From contig OU612068.1 of assembly GCA_914767715.1 (NCBI GenBank), positions 33,852,001 through 33,916,000 of the forward strand: a stretch of 64,000 nt of DNA, written 5' to 3'. Both the position numbers and the translations under genes were made by a program. This DNA is from Membranipora membranacea (taxonomy: Eukaryota > Bryozoa > Gymnolaemata > Cheilostomatida > Membraniporidae). Positions 25,101 through 36,722 of this stretch are shown in pieces (position 1 is the stretch's first letter; each line of letters begins with the position of its first letter). The notes beneath the pieces were generated by a model. That model was not told the DNA's origin, ran no database searches, and saw only the letters and a list, made by a program, of their open reading frames with translations.

Positions 25101-26398
25101 TACTTTAAACCTGAGGCTAAAACTGTGATCAACAAGGTAGGCAAACAATGCACTCCAGTTATAAATAGACTAAGCTAAATTATCCTCATCATACCATTAT
25201 AATCATATGCCACCAGGCAGGTACTGTTTTTACCTTTTGTGACCCAAAGAGAATCATCCCATCTTGTTTTCTGTATCTGTATCATAGATAATATTTCACA
25301 TTCATTCCCTCAGTGTGCACGGGCAGAATGTCACTGATTCACTGCAAAAAGCTGTATGTTGCAGGAATGGTGGATGAATCTAGATAATATTATATAATCT
25401 AAACTCTGTGTTGTAGTTATTGGTGAAGAAACCTAATAGACGTATGTCTAACATCATAGACCTACAAAAACTACATTACTTCAGAAATCTCAACTTTGAT
25501 ACTGTCTTTGACAAACACGTGAGTCTCTATTACTGCTATTATATGTTTGAAGCTACTTGTAGTTATGTCTTCTAGAACTTGTCCTAATTTTATGGGCCCT
25601 GAGAACCTCTAATGGTTCTGTATTACAGGAAGCAGTGTGTCAAGAAGATGAATATTTATTGCTATCCGTATAATTAATCACTCATGAATATGTCAATACT
25701 ACGTTGTCTTGTGTGTTTTACTTGGTTCCTTTCCTCTCCTTGGTTTGTTGCGTCATGTGATAACATAACATTATTGTTTTATTTGATGCAGCTATCCCCT
25801 AAGAGGTTATTCCAGTCTAAAGATGTGTTAGAGAAAAACGCGCCACAGAAGAGGAGATATGAGAAGAGGGTGCAGCGTCAGCAGGAAACTACTGTGAGTG
25901 ATTATCTGCAGAAAAGTCATGTTTCGTTTAGGGGATGGCTATAGTTAATTTTGTAATTTGTGACTAAGATGGAATGGAGGGATATCAGCTTTATTAGACT
26001 GCACAATATCATATGATAAATAAGGCCTTCACACAATGATAGTACATTAAAAATATTTTTTAACACTGCCTTGTCAAGTTAAGGTCTTTTACTCTCTCAT
26101 CATATCTTAGAGAGAGTACTTGTGACTTGATTTATAATTCCTCTGGCTTTAACTCAAAATGACTGTCTGTGTAACCCTCTTCATACAGGATTAGTAATTC
26201 TGACCAACTTGTGCTTCAAACATTTATACGGGTGTACAGATATATTTATGGTAGAGCTGATTTGCCCTCAAAAATATCCTGAATGGCAAATTTGTCAAAG
26301 AATGATTTGTTTTTTATTTGTACAATTCTGTGTTTTAGTTTAATGAGTTTACATGGACTCATCCGCTATTCTACTCGTCGGAGGGGACAACTGTGTGA
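19195..26398 (+). CDS. RSKR: RSKR (SGK494/S6KL)-type AGC protein kinase
   Basis: Ten exons join in frame to about 490 residues: 19195-19377, 20146-20299, 20621-20799, 21844-21984, 23619-23703, 24261-24527, 24937-25136, 25417-25518, 25792-25893, 26339-26398. The N-terminus MGNKQGS fits an N-myristoylation site (Gly2). Residues around 140-165 carry the family-specific WPVSQIEGLFLPDFPVKP segment just before the kinase domain. The ATP loop is ACGSYGNV (178-185; the first loop Gly is Ala, as in vertebrate RSKR). Lys200, YRDLKMEN (catalytic D295), DFG (313-315) and T328 in RTICGTLQYMAPE are all present, so it should be an active Ser/Thr kinase. RSKR is related to S6 kinases; the Drosophila relative S6KL acts at synapses. 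A basic C-terminus (QKRRYEKRVQRQ) follows; no classic AGC hydrophobic motif is obvious. Introns carry a transposon-like element and a minisatellite. Confidence 0.88.
22261..22629. mobile_element. Nonautonomous terminal-inverted-repeat element (MITE-like)
   Basis: A 369-bp element in RSKR intron 4 begins ccgtaatccctcacctata and ends with its exact reverse complement. It is flanked on both sides by TA. Imperfect pairing continues inward for about 40 bp. The TA flanks fit Tc1/mariner-type insertion. It encodes no transposase and contains a short cac-rich repeat (tataagacaccccac) and a tRNA-like segment. Confidence 0.8.
22427..22492 (-). pseudogene. tRNA-Thr(UGU)-like relic inside the TIR element
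   Basis: On the minus strand the sequence AGCCCAGTGGTAGAGCG is a D-arm/A-box match. The next part has CTTGTAAAC, an anticodon loop with UGU, and then GAGTTTGAAACCCACT, a T-arm/B-box-like segment. The acceptor stem does not pair well and there is no variable/T-arm perfection, so it looks like a tRNA-derived (SINE-like) remnant rather than a working tRNA. Confidence 0.6.
24058..24197 (+). repeat. 28-bp C/T-rich minisatellite in RSKR intron 5
   Basis: Five copies of a 28-bp unit (ctgctcaccctcctccctgy plus gtctcccc) with few differences. It is almost purely pyrimidine on the plus strand and ends directly in tcccccctcag, a strong-looking splice acceptor, about 60 bp before the real exon 6 acceptor. 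The open frame through it is only a by-product of the repeat. Confidence 0.92.
24204..24212 (+). other. Possible 9-nt in-frame microexon of RSKR
   Basis: TGTTATTTG sits between a polypyrimidine tract ending in cag (24201-24203) and a perfect gtaagt donor (24213). Inserted between exons 5 and 6 it keeps the frame and adds Val-Leu-Phe before VMDY at the kinase hinge. The family consensus does not need it, so this is only a candidate. Confidence 0.3.
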
Positions 26399-27380
26399 AA
26401 CTCAGCATGAGAGCATAACTATATCAAGCTTAGCATGAGGGCACAGGACGTGTACCCGCAATCCAGTCTTTCTTACTCTTCCTCCAGCTTACAAGTACTT
26501 AATTGATCGGCCTTTTCCGCATTCCCAATAGAACATTTGTGCATTTGAAAATTATGTAGATATGTGTCAGTAATATGGGTTTTAGTCTCAGTTCACAGCA
26601 ATAGCTCTGGTGGAATTAGACTCTGTGTTTTATTGCACTCGGTACAACCTCGCTCTATTTTGGGTTCTACACACCATTCATATTGTTCAGAAATCATTAC
26701 ACTTTTATTTGACACTTATTCAGATGAATTTTTACTGTGCATGCTGCAGATTTTTATGTTTATGAGTGACATAGATTTTACAAATGCATTTTCTTTCAGT
26801 GCTTGTCAGGTTGATTTTGCAGTATGTGTTTTAGTAGGCTGCTTTTATTATTGTACATAGTACATAGTACATTTTGTCATTTTCACTACCCGTATATGTA
26901 TAGTACTTCCGCTCAAGCTTTCTAAACATTCCCTACAATGGCCAACACTTCTAGTGTGAGAAAATATATAACTATCTTGTATTCATCTGTTTTGATGTAG
27001 TAAATGAGGCTTCGAACGGCATATCCCAACTCCGATGTATTCATCTGTGTTGTGCAATCAAGGAATTAGAGTCTCTAACTCCTTGGTGCAACTTGACTGC
27101 AATATTATCTGAGCAGTATATGCTGGATGTGGAATTAGACCAACTCTCAATACCTCAAGTTTATTTAAATCTTTTCAAGCTATTCACTACAAAATATCCG
27201 AAAAAGATGCATTTGACGAGTCTGTCACATGAACCATGACTGTAAGAAGCAAGTATATGCATCTCTGCAAGAAAAAAAATCTTAAACATGACAGCGTAAA
27301 CACAAGAGAAGAAAACACACACAAATCACAAAAAAGTGTAGAGATGCCCCGAGTATAGGCAGAAAGGCTCACTCAAATAC
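26399..27380. other. Convergent intergenic region between RSKR and the CAP gene
   Basis: Contains the 3' ends of both genes. No exon, repeat or RNA gene recognised. Confidence 0.35.
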
Positions 27381-30300
27381 CTATAACATAGCAACAACAA
27401 CCAAAATCACAATGATCAGGTTTGCGAGTTTGATACCTATCAGATTACAGGAGTTATCCCTCTGTGGTCCCCAAGGCACCGCTGGTGGATCTATAAGTAA
27501 GCTATGTGTTGTGGTTTCAGATGTGCTGTTTGTGGTCTTGTTGTTCTCTAGCTGTAGTAATGTCCGCTCCTGGTAGCTTGTAGTCATCATGGAGGCCTCT
27601 CTAGGAGGCTTATTTAGATTGGATGGTTTTGTTGGCTTATTTCCCAGGTTATTCTTAGTTGTACGCTTAGTAACCATTGTAGTGACCCTACTCGGTATGA
27701 ACGATGGCGTGTTCGGTGTATCGGTCGCTTGTGAGGTTGAATCAGAAGTACTCTCGGTGGATGTGGGTCTATAACTTATACCACCGTCTGAAATTGAAAT
27801 AAATAAAGTTGCACACATCGATGCAGTTGAATTTATAACGCGTAATCTACTGCATTTATGTCAGATTGATAATTGTGACTGGGAGCATATCTATCTGTAG
27901 AAAGAGTCCAGGTAAATGTATGAGTATGAATGTATTTTCAAACAGGTGACATATACTATTTGAACAGGTAGCAGAAAAGGCTTGTATAATAGATATATTA
28001 CTCACATGGGCACACGTGGCACATATTCGGACACTCGAAGGGTACGTTAGAATAGAGAGAGCAGTACTCCTCTGTATACATTGATGTGCAGTGATTTGCG
28101 TCAACAGCCTCAGAACAATCCACTGTAAAAAGGGGCAGATTATGAAAATTTTGGCAAAGAGAAGTACCATATTTTTTCTTCTGTACATCACAGCTTAGAA
28201 ACATTATTCATTTGAGGTGACTTGCAAAAAATATCTTGCACTAAATTATCAAAACATTGAGTGTCAAAGCTGGTTTTTGACTCTGAACGATTTATACACC
28301 AACTGAAAATCAAATAGGGGAAGGTTTAAGGCTTGAACAGAGGATGCTTCACTTCACTAGCTAAGTTTTGATGAACCACTTCCACTGCCATATAGTTAAC
28401 CTTGACATGTCTCTGGCTGGTGATAAGGTTGTGAACAGCTGCAGGTACAGGTGTTTAAGTCTAGTGTTCCTCCGTTCTCGCACACCTTCCCACCGCAATC
28501 TAAAAACAGAATTATCGAATCGAAGTTGAATATAAGAAGCTGATCTGCGTGATGTAGTGAACAACCAATGCGCAAACTAAATCAAGGACCCTCTATGTAT
28601 GAAGGTATAATCAAATGTATTGTAACCTGGGGTAGTTACGTCTATTTTAGCTTTTGGTGGGTGAAATTCAAGTGATATATGTATTTTATTGATCCCGCAC
28701 AAAGACTCACCACAAAACCCTAAGTCAGCATCGCAGGTAAGTCTGCAGGCCGTGCAGTCTGCTCCTTGTGCTGATGACTGCTGATAAGGTTTGTTAATGT
28801 TCTCTACATTACCAGCAGGACCATAGTTGCAGACGTAGAATCTCCCTTCATAGTCCAGGTTCTTACAACTTGAGAATGCACAACCAACTTTAGATGATTC
28901 CGCCCATACAATCTAATGATGGAAGCAGAGAAGTATGTATTGCAGTACCATAACTATATTTTATGGTATGAGAACACAACTCTTGCAGATACAACAGTGT
29001 TACCTAGCTTGTACCAGGGAGGGTTTTCTCAAATACATGCTAGTAACTTGATTCTAGGTTATAAGACTTTGTAGGGAACTGAATTTTAACAAACTGTTTC
29101 AAATTTTATTTGGCAAATTAAGTTCCACAGCGGTTATGTAATGATTAAATGCAATGCTTACTTGTGTGAAATGGCCGACTTCACTAAGCAGGTTTGCATC
29201 ACTACCATAAGAGAAATCACTGATCTCACGGTACCAGTCATCGACTACAGCCTGCCAGTCCAGCTGACCAAGAGCTAGGTTCTGTCCTGCATGGAAATGT
29301 GATATCAAATTATTCTTTTTCCTGCTATGGGTAGTTCGTTTGACGTCAGGGAAGGGCCCAAACATACCAACAATTCAGTGCTAAATATAAATCAATAAGA
29401 AAATGAATACATGCAGGTTAAAAAGAGTTAAAAATTTATCATCTTATCATTCTAGTGGATACTTGACTCACCAACAGCGAATCTGCCTGGGATAGATCTG
29501 TTATTATTAGTATCATGCTCATATTGGCAGTTGTCTGTCCACTTCTGTGCAATAGATGCTAGTTCGTCATCCCAAATCTGAAAATATCGGCAGTGTAGCA
29601 AAAAGTGATATTTAATAATTGTTTGCTAGAAAAGAGGAGGCTGAAAAAGAGAAACAAAGGGATGATTAGGAATATTAGGCGAAATTTCAACCAGCTACTA
29701 ATAAAAGTACTATGAGCATCACACTCATCAGCACTGAGATATAGCTGGTAGTGAACAGTAGGTGTGGTGAAACATGAACTGACATCCATTAGGGTCACAA
29801 TGCGTAAAGAAGTATCCGTCACTGAAGTTGTTGTGTGTCATCATGGAACTACATGACTGACCCCTTGCTATGCATTCCTGGTATACAAAATGCCATCAAT
29901 GTCGCCGATTAACATGAAGCGAACAGAATGGTCTTACTCTTTGGAAAACTGTTGGTGATCTGTGATAGGTTGATGGTGATGGTAGGTTCTTAAATTTTAA
30001 CACTTAGTAAAATCAATAGGACCAGCCTGCACCTGTGATTGTCCCCTGACAGATTATACATGACACAGACATATTATCCGTTCTCTCTTATTTTGACCAT
30101 TACCATTTTTTGCATGTTGGCAGCAGGTTGAGTAGCTCTATACTCGTTATGTAAGCTCACTATAAGCATCCTGTCTTCTTCAGTTATCCCTACAAAGCAT
30201 CAAAACAATGAGTAAGCTCCTCAAGACTTCTTTATTTCATCCTTAATGGCTGCAAGTGACAACTCTTCTTATATGTTTTTTGTACAAATTTAATCGAAAA

Positions 30301-31164
30301 GAAAGAAAGCTTGTCGACTGGCCTAATATGAAAATGTAAACAGTTGCTAGCGAGATTTAATGCATTGATGAACAAAATAATTATCCCTTTAATCTCATAG
30401 CTATTGTTATTTGTTATTAACATTCTGAGCAATAGCGTGTAGGAACTGTCTTGCATCATCTGGTCTATAATTATGGAGTTGTGCTCTTTTATTGTGCTAG
30501 AAGACAACTTTGTATATAATTTTGCTAAAGGTACAGCATAAAGTTTTACCAGATTTTCAGTGTTTCAAATGGATTTTTCAACTTATTTTTCTATCTAGGT
30601 TAGTTTCTAGTTTTTCTATCCAGTTCAAATGGTTTTATCAATAGCTAATAAAAGCTTAATTACCATGGTCTTGAGCATATCTGGATGGCTTGAGACAGGC
30701 AGTGTGTCCGGTTATCGACTCAAACTTAGGAGCTAGACATGCGGAAGCAGGTGCTCTCATCATCTCACCTCCGACACCATACGCAATAAGCAACACTGCT
30801 GATCAAAGTGCAATATCATGTATGTGAGCACAAATAGTCAATAGAGAAGAGGTTGGGGTGTTGATGCAAAAAACATGAAGTTTCTCCTTTAAAGAAATAT
30901 ACCGACTGTGTTCTCAGTGCCACAACTCTGCTGACTATGTAAAAGAATTTAATTCCACAGGGTAAACATTCTCTTATGAGATAAATGTATGTTGCAGCAC
31001 AATATTTTCAAAAACATTTTTCTAGCAAAAAATGTGGAAAGAAAAAAACGCTTAGCATCAGATATATGCGTATAGATATGCTATTGAATTAGTTTTGTGG
31101 CTATTTTGGAACTAAAAGTGATAATATGTGATATGTGGTCGATACCTTTGAGGAGCAGAAGCAT
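27381..31164 (-). CDS. CAP-domain protein with EGF-like and ShKT domains and membrane/GPI tail (apparent frameshift)
   Basis: Nine minus-strand exons: 31164-31146, 30798-30664, 30189-30104, 29577-29472, 29286-29162, 28913-28711, 28499-28401, 28122-28006, 27787-27381. The start MLLLLK plus exon 2 makes a clean signal peptide. The CAP (SCP/CRISP) signatures appear in order: ITEEDRMLIVSLHNEYR, WDDELASIAQKW, VVDDWYREISDFSY, EVGHFTQ, WAESSKVGCA, YVCNYGPAGN. Then come an EGF-like exon (CENGGTLDLNTCTC), a six-cysteine ShKT exon, a Thr/Ser/Pro-rich stretch and a C-terminal hydrophobic run (LIIVILVVVAML) suitable for a GPI signal or tail anchor. CAP proteins are extracellular, with varied roles. Total exon length is one base more than a multiple of three. 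The break lies in exon 6 near 28855-28870, between the SSC and YVCNYG segments, while phases on either side agree. It may be a sequencing error, an allele or early decay. Confidence 0.83.
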
Positions 31165-31885
31165 GGCAATACTGGCAATTAGAGATCTCCGGATAAAATG
31201 GTCAGTTTCTCAGCCATTTCAGACTATTATAGTCAGAACCTATGAAGATGGCCAATTTTATTTTGGTAACGACCTTATCAACATAGCTACTGGATAAATA
31301 GCAATGAGTACAAGCGCTTGCTTTGCATAGTTCAAATTAAATTTCATCATGATGAGGTGTCTTCATTATTGAAATTTGCACATCAATCAACAACCCAGAA
31401 AGACCTCACACACATATATATATGCATGTTTAGACCTTTAATGTCAAACCTTTGGATAGTTGTGCCAATATTATGATATCCTCCAGTTATCTTGCTATGA
31501 CAAGCTTACAGTTCTAAATTCATGATAGTCATTCTGGCCATGCTGGCATATAAGTAAAGACATTGTAAAGACTTCGCGCCACAGTTTATTGCAACTCAAT
31601 ATTTCGACATTATGACCATTGCCCCCTTGTTGAGCTATAATGAAAATATTTCCTTGTTTCATAAATACCACCAATGTATGCTAAACCTAGGACACAGAGT
31701 AGCTCGGCCTAGTAATGAAGTAATATCCCACTGCAATATTTACACAGCACTAAACTTTTAAGATTAGAGGATCCTTTCTTCCTGATATCGTTGTTTAGTA
31801 TCAATAATTTCCTACCACAATTCGCACCACTAGGCGATCGCTCTATATCCTTGACCCTTTTACAGGTGATAGTGTCAGCATCAAA

Positions 31886-34184
31886 ATGGAGCACTACCTA
31901 ATCAGAGTCATTATTCTTCTCTCATTACACAACCTGTAAGTGTGGTAAATATTTTTTTTATTATCTTAAAGAATTGTACAGCGAGATGAAGACCTTTTTC
32001 AACAAGCCGCTGTTGTGATATGTTTTGGAGTCCGATAATTTTGTCATGATGCACCCTGAATAGGCCCATTGATGGCTAAAACAACAAGCTGATTTTTTGC
32101 TTCTGGTGTGATTTGCCAGGACTATATTCTACCTCACGAGATATTTATCAGGTGTCCTTACTTCATTTTTGCTGTAGCTGGCCTTGTGACCTGGCTTTAT
32201 TATGGTGTCCTTTTAATCTGTTCTAGGAGTCACGCTCTACAGCTCTTTGGAGATATTCAGCATCACCTATTATCGACATCAGTGGAGTCAGAGCTCTCAT
32301 ACATACAGGAAGATCGAAGCCAGCCAGGAACATTCCTAGCTATCCTAGGAAAAAATATAATCAAATTTGACGCTAACTCCAGTGTAGGCTCTACAAGCGT
32401 AATAACCCATCACACATTCACAAAACCAACAGCTTTATTACAACTAGAAGATTCAATCTTAGTTGTTGACAGAGTAAAACACTGCATAGTAGAAGTCCCG
32501 TTAGCCAACTCATCGACTAGTACACATAGTGGAACCTGCTCTATGACAGGGGGCAGGAGAATAGATGGATTGTTCACAAAAGCTAAGTATCACCACCCGT
32601 TTGACTTGGCATCAGTGAATGGCAATCAGACCTACATCTATGTGACAGATGGGGACTTTTTAAGACTTATTAGCCAGTTGGAGCAAACAGTTACTACTAT
32701 GTACAAAAGTGAACAGAGCCTTGCAAGAATTAGCGTTCAAGAGGATAGTATCTTCATAGGGGGATCAAAAGGAATACTTATACTGCATAGATCTAACTAT
32801 ACACAAAGTGGGTTACTGCAGCTTAATTATACAACCACCAGGTCATCCCGCTTTGGTCCTAGAATAATAACAAGTCCTTACAGAATGGCCAGTTTTGTGA
32901 TCCTGTCAGACACTTTGATTCTCGCTTCTTGTACACAGAATGATGATTCTAGAGATACCCAGCAGCTCATGCTTATAGATACTGAGAGTCATACAACATC
33001 ACAAATCTGTGGCATAGACAGTCAGCACACCTTCTGTGGCAACACAACGATCATCCCAGGATACATTCACATGAACAACAATACTCTCTTCATCATAAAA
33101 CCAAAACTCAGTTGGCTAAGTGCCGGCTTAGAAATAGACCCAAAGACTCATGCTTCAGCATTACTCTCGATTTCTGTCCAAAGTGAGTCGAGTATGCTTG
33201 CATATTGTTGTTTGCCTTTATGATCATCAGATTTTGATTTAAAAGAAAAGAAGTGAGATTTGTGATTTTTTAAACAGTTTGAGCTAAGATTTCATCGAAA
33301 AGGTTGACTTTAAATTTTTTCTTGCAGGATTCTGCTCCAACGGTCAAATTGTTGGTAGCAGTCCAGATAACTTTAAAGCTCGCACAAAAGATGATGTATC
33401 ACAAACTTGTCACCTGGATATGACTACACTTGAGCTGGGATTGGCTTCTTCTCCAGTACAAATAGCTGAAGGGGAGCGCCCTTCTAGTTCGACGACATCA
33501 TCTACAGTAAAAATGGAAGATCCTGTCCTTTCATCTGCAATTTCTAAGGCTTCACCAGTGACCAAAAACAGCATGCAAACCACAGAGCTTTCTAGTAACA
33601 CTACATCCAATCAGGACAGCACTGGCCCACAAACACCACTGTTAGTTACCACACCAAAGAGTCACTCAGCTAATAAGACATACACTGCTAAAAAGACTGG
33701 AAAAATCATCAGCGATATTAAACTAACAGAAACTCCACACAACCTTCACGCTCACATTGTAGTGCCAATAGCCGCCACATTTCTGACAACTGCTGCTATA
33801 CTTTCATTGATTATGAAAAATTATTACGCAAGGAAAGCAAAGAACAAACTCTCCAGATCACCAAGTAACCATATCGATAAAAAAGCTGGAAAAACAGTGA
33901 ATGAAGATCTACAGAGAAAGCTCGAGTGTGCTGATGATATGTATCTAGACATATCGGAAGAAACAACAGATGAAGATGTCTACTGTACCATTGGTGATGA
34001 TACATATGAAACTGTACTACCAACTGATGGTGGCGTCATAGACCAACCTGAACTTAATAACCAGAATCATGGAATATTTCCCATAAATTCACCTGAGAAA
34101 TGTGAGGGAGAGGAGCGCATAGTGTATGTGTTGAATGCTGAGTGTGAATCATTAAGCACTGAGAGTGCAATAACAGAGCTATGA
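31886..34184 (+). CDS. Type I receptor A: NHL-like propeller, TM helix, ITAM-like tail
   Basis: Three exons (31886-31935, 32227-33182, 33328-34184) give about 620 residues with phases 2 and 1, the same plan as receptors B and C. Exon 1 is the signal peptide. Exon 2 is a beta-propeller-like ectodomain with NHL features: repeated SILVVD, a G-R-x-DG-x-F-x-AKY-x-x-PFDLA run, TYIYVTD, LRLI, and several N-glycosylation sites. Exon 3 begins with FCSNGQ and CHLDMTTLEL, then a Ser/Thr-rich stalk, a transmembrane helix (about 478-498, VVPIAATFLTTAAILSLIM) and an acidic tail with Y541LDI, Y554CTI and Y562ETV, plus Y602VLN. YxxI-x9-YxxI is close to an ITAM, slightly long in the spacer. It is likely a surface receptor that signals through SH2 proteins when phosphorylated; ligand unknown. 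I do not recognise a named family. Confidence 0.85.
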
Positions 34185-34744
34185 CTACAATATTTTGATT
34201 ACATCGATATAATCCCCATCATACTTATTCAGCAGGATTTCTCTATTCAATGCTCACTAAGAAGTTTATACCACTTTTGGATTTGTCTCCTTTAAAGGCA
34301 AGAGAAGACGATATAAGTACAGTTTTTAGCAATTTTGTTGATAAATTTTCTTTGTCAGATATTCTTATTTTACAAGTAAAAAGAATAATTTTGCTAAGAG
34401 GAAATATCAATCTGAAGTTTTAGACATCATTTGAGTTGGAACACCCTGCTATGATCTGCTTTGTCTGTGGCAAACAATGTTTTCAATTTTGCGAGTCTAG
34501 TGTTGTATGAATGTCAACAGGTTTTAATAATGCTATCTCAATTAATGTTTAAAAAGAAGACATTTTGTTTTATTTTATGACAATACAAAACTTTCATGAA
34601 AAGAACAAGATGATCCAGATTTACTCAACCTTGTCGGAGTCAGACGGCATGCAGTAGGTATGTTTAAAATAAATACACTAATCCCCGTAAAAAGATCGCC
34701 AGACATCTACATCGTTACAAGAATAATATAGGTTGCTCTGCTTA
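34185..34744. other. Noncoding interval, receptor A 3' end
   Basis: Sequence after receptor A partly resembles that after receptor B (a shared ctcaacc-tgtc-gag patch near 34626-34645 and 39632-39655), consistent with a shared 3' UTR from duplication. No other feature seen. Confidence 0.4.
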
Positions 34745-36014
34745 TACCTGCTTATAACTTTGCGAGTTTTAGCAGTGATCTTCTTCTGTTGTGTCTTTGT
34801 TGTACCAGGCATGTAAGTCTGTTATATTTTCCTCAAACTATGTGCTTTGTCCGAGGCTTTTCAAGCATGATAGACCTAGCTATCAGTGCTTATACCTTTA
34901 TAGAATATACAGAAATTCTCTACAGGTTTTTCAAATTCTGCAGGTAAGATACCAGGAAGTTTATTTTACTCTGTATGTGCTCTACATGCATGGAAGCTAT
35001 CTTTATTACATAAATTGTCCAAATTCAATGCCGCATTAATTTTGGGTCAATTGTATAATTGGTTTGTTTTACGCTCAACCTTAAAGTTTTGATAATACAA
35101 CCCCAACCAAATTAAATAGAAGGAGAGATCAGTAAGAAAGAATTCTCTATTTTCAGGTGCGATATAGTCAAGGGTTATCCTCTCTTCGACTCAGCACCAC
35201 CACTTCTCAGTGATATAACCGTTCATAGGTTCAGGGAAAGTAGTGGTGGCGTTCAGCGACAATTCATCTGTCATGAACTTAAATTCATGTCTATCGTCAC
35301 TCTATCAGCTCATGGATTCAATTCTGGTCGTTGATTCAAATGCCAACTGCATTGTACAAACAAATCGTACAGACTTTTCAGTCATGACGCACAGTGGGAA
35401 ATGTGAGCTTGCTTCTAGTGCAAACCTTTGATGGGCCATTCCTCATCCATCCATATGACCTGGCTTCACGTGTCGGATACATCACTCACTTTTATGTCCT
35501 GGATGGTAACTTTCTAAGATTGATTAATCAAAACACACAAAAGGTGTCGACATTATTTCAAAGCTCCTGATGATGAATCAATCATTTCTTTGGACAGAGG
35601 CCTACAACTTATAGATGGACAGGACAACTCTGATAAAGGTTTCATTCAGTTCAGCTTTAATGCTACCAATACAGATGGACAGATAAACACAAAGCCGTAC
35701 TCTTTTGACAGTATTGCAATAATCTCCTTGTCACTTATCATAGCGTACAGAAGAGCAGATAACAACTCAGTTTTATCATCGGAAAGTCTAGTTCTGATGG
35801 ATACTAGTTGACAGAAAATGAAAGTGATATGTGGGAAAGATCCAGAGTCCCAATGGTTCTGTGAGGGACATACTTTAGTCCCCAGCTATTTCACAATGAT
35901 CGAGGATATATTGTAAATCACTACACCTGATGGCAGCAAAGTTTGATGTCGATTCTGGATTAATAAAAGAGAACTCCAACAAATCACTCGCATACTTTTC
36001 ACTTAAAGTCCAAA
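34745..36014 (+). pseudogene. Receptor C-like pseudogene
   Basis: A decayed copy closest to receptor C. An exon 1 relic at about 34752-34809 matches the receptor C signal-peptide exon, including the gtaagt donor, but has lost the ATG. An exon 2 relic at about 35158-36014 keeps FSDNSSVMNL, SILVVDSNANCIVQ and THSGKCE almost unchanged. It is broken by frameshifts (for example near 35430, with a deletion of the AR-YD segment) and by stops (TGA at 35809-35811). No exon 3 (stalk, TM, tail) follows, so it cannot encode a receptor. Confidence 0.85.
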
Positions 36015-36722
36015 GTAGGTAGAGATTTGTTCACAGGTAACATCTGGGTTGCGCTGTTTGCTGTACTTGAGACTGAGAGCAAAGAATGATATAGAGGTGT
36101 TTAAAGGGCCTGCCTGTAAGGGGCATAAAAATCATGCATCATCTCCTCTCCTTGGGGTTTTATGTCCTTAGATTAAGTGAACACGAATAAAAGTTCAGTG
36201 TTCAGTTGGCATCGGGTGTTAGGAGAGGGGTGTTATAGCGTGAGACTCCTTGTATAGCAATAAACTCCATGTATTCGGCCTTTTCCATGATTCGCCCAAC
36301 ACGCCATGCTATCCTGTAATTATTTTACAGAACTGCTACAGTTAATCGCAAAGACTGCAATTATCTACCAAACAAAAAGAGTACATATAAATAGTGCAAA
36401 CCATTTGTTATTCGATTTTATCATTATCACAATTTATTTCAATATCATGACTATTGCTCTTTGCTAGGTTCCGGTGTAAATTGTTTCTTGGTTTCATAAT
36501 CATCACCAACGTTTGCCAAACCTAGCAAGCAGTAGAGAAGTAACATCTCAATATTTATACGGCACTAAATTTTTAAGATTAGGGGATACTTACATAACTT
36601 CTACCTGATATCATTGTCGTTTCGCATCAACCTATCTACCTATCCAACCACAGCTAACATCACCAGGAGAGGAGATTACTGTACATTTCCTGTACAAGTG
36701 GTAAAGTGTCAGCAGCAGCACA
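36015..36722. other. Interval with duplicated upstream region of receptor B
   Basis: From about 36420 to 36640 the sequence resembles that upstream of receptor A (about 31580-31805), for example ttaagattag-ggatac and cctgatatc-ttgt patches. This is consistent with a duplicated promoter/5' UTR. The rest shows no feature. Confidence 0.5.

Noticed and set aside
26564-26860. 98-codon plus-strand open frame after RSKR
   Set aside because: Low-complexity hydrophobic translation, no splice context or family; likely chance in the 3' flank.
33940-34025. Strict canonical ITAM in receptor A
   Set aside because: The YxxI pair has a nine-residue spacer and no strict ITIM -2 residue; called ITAM-like only.
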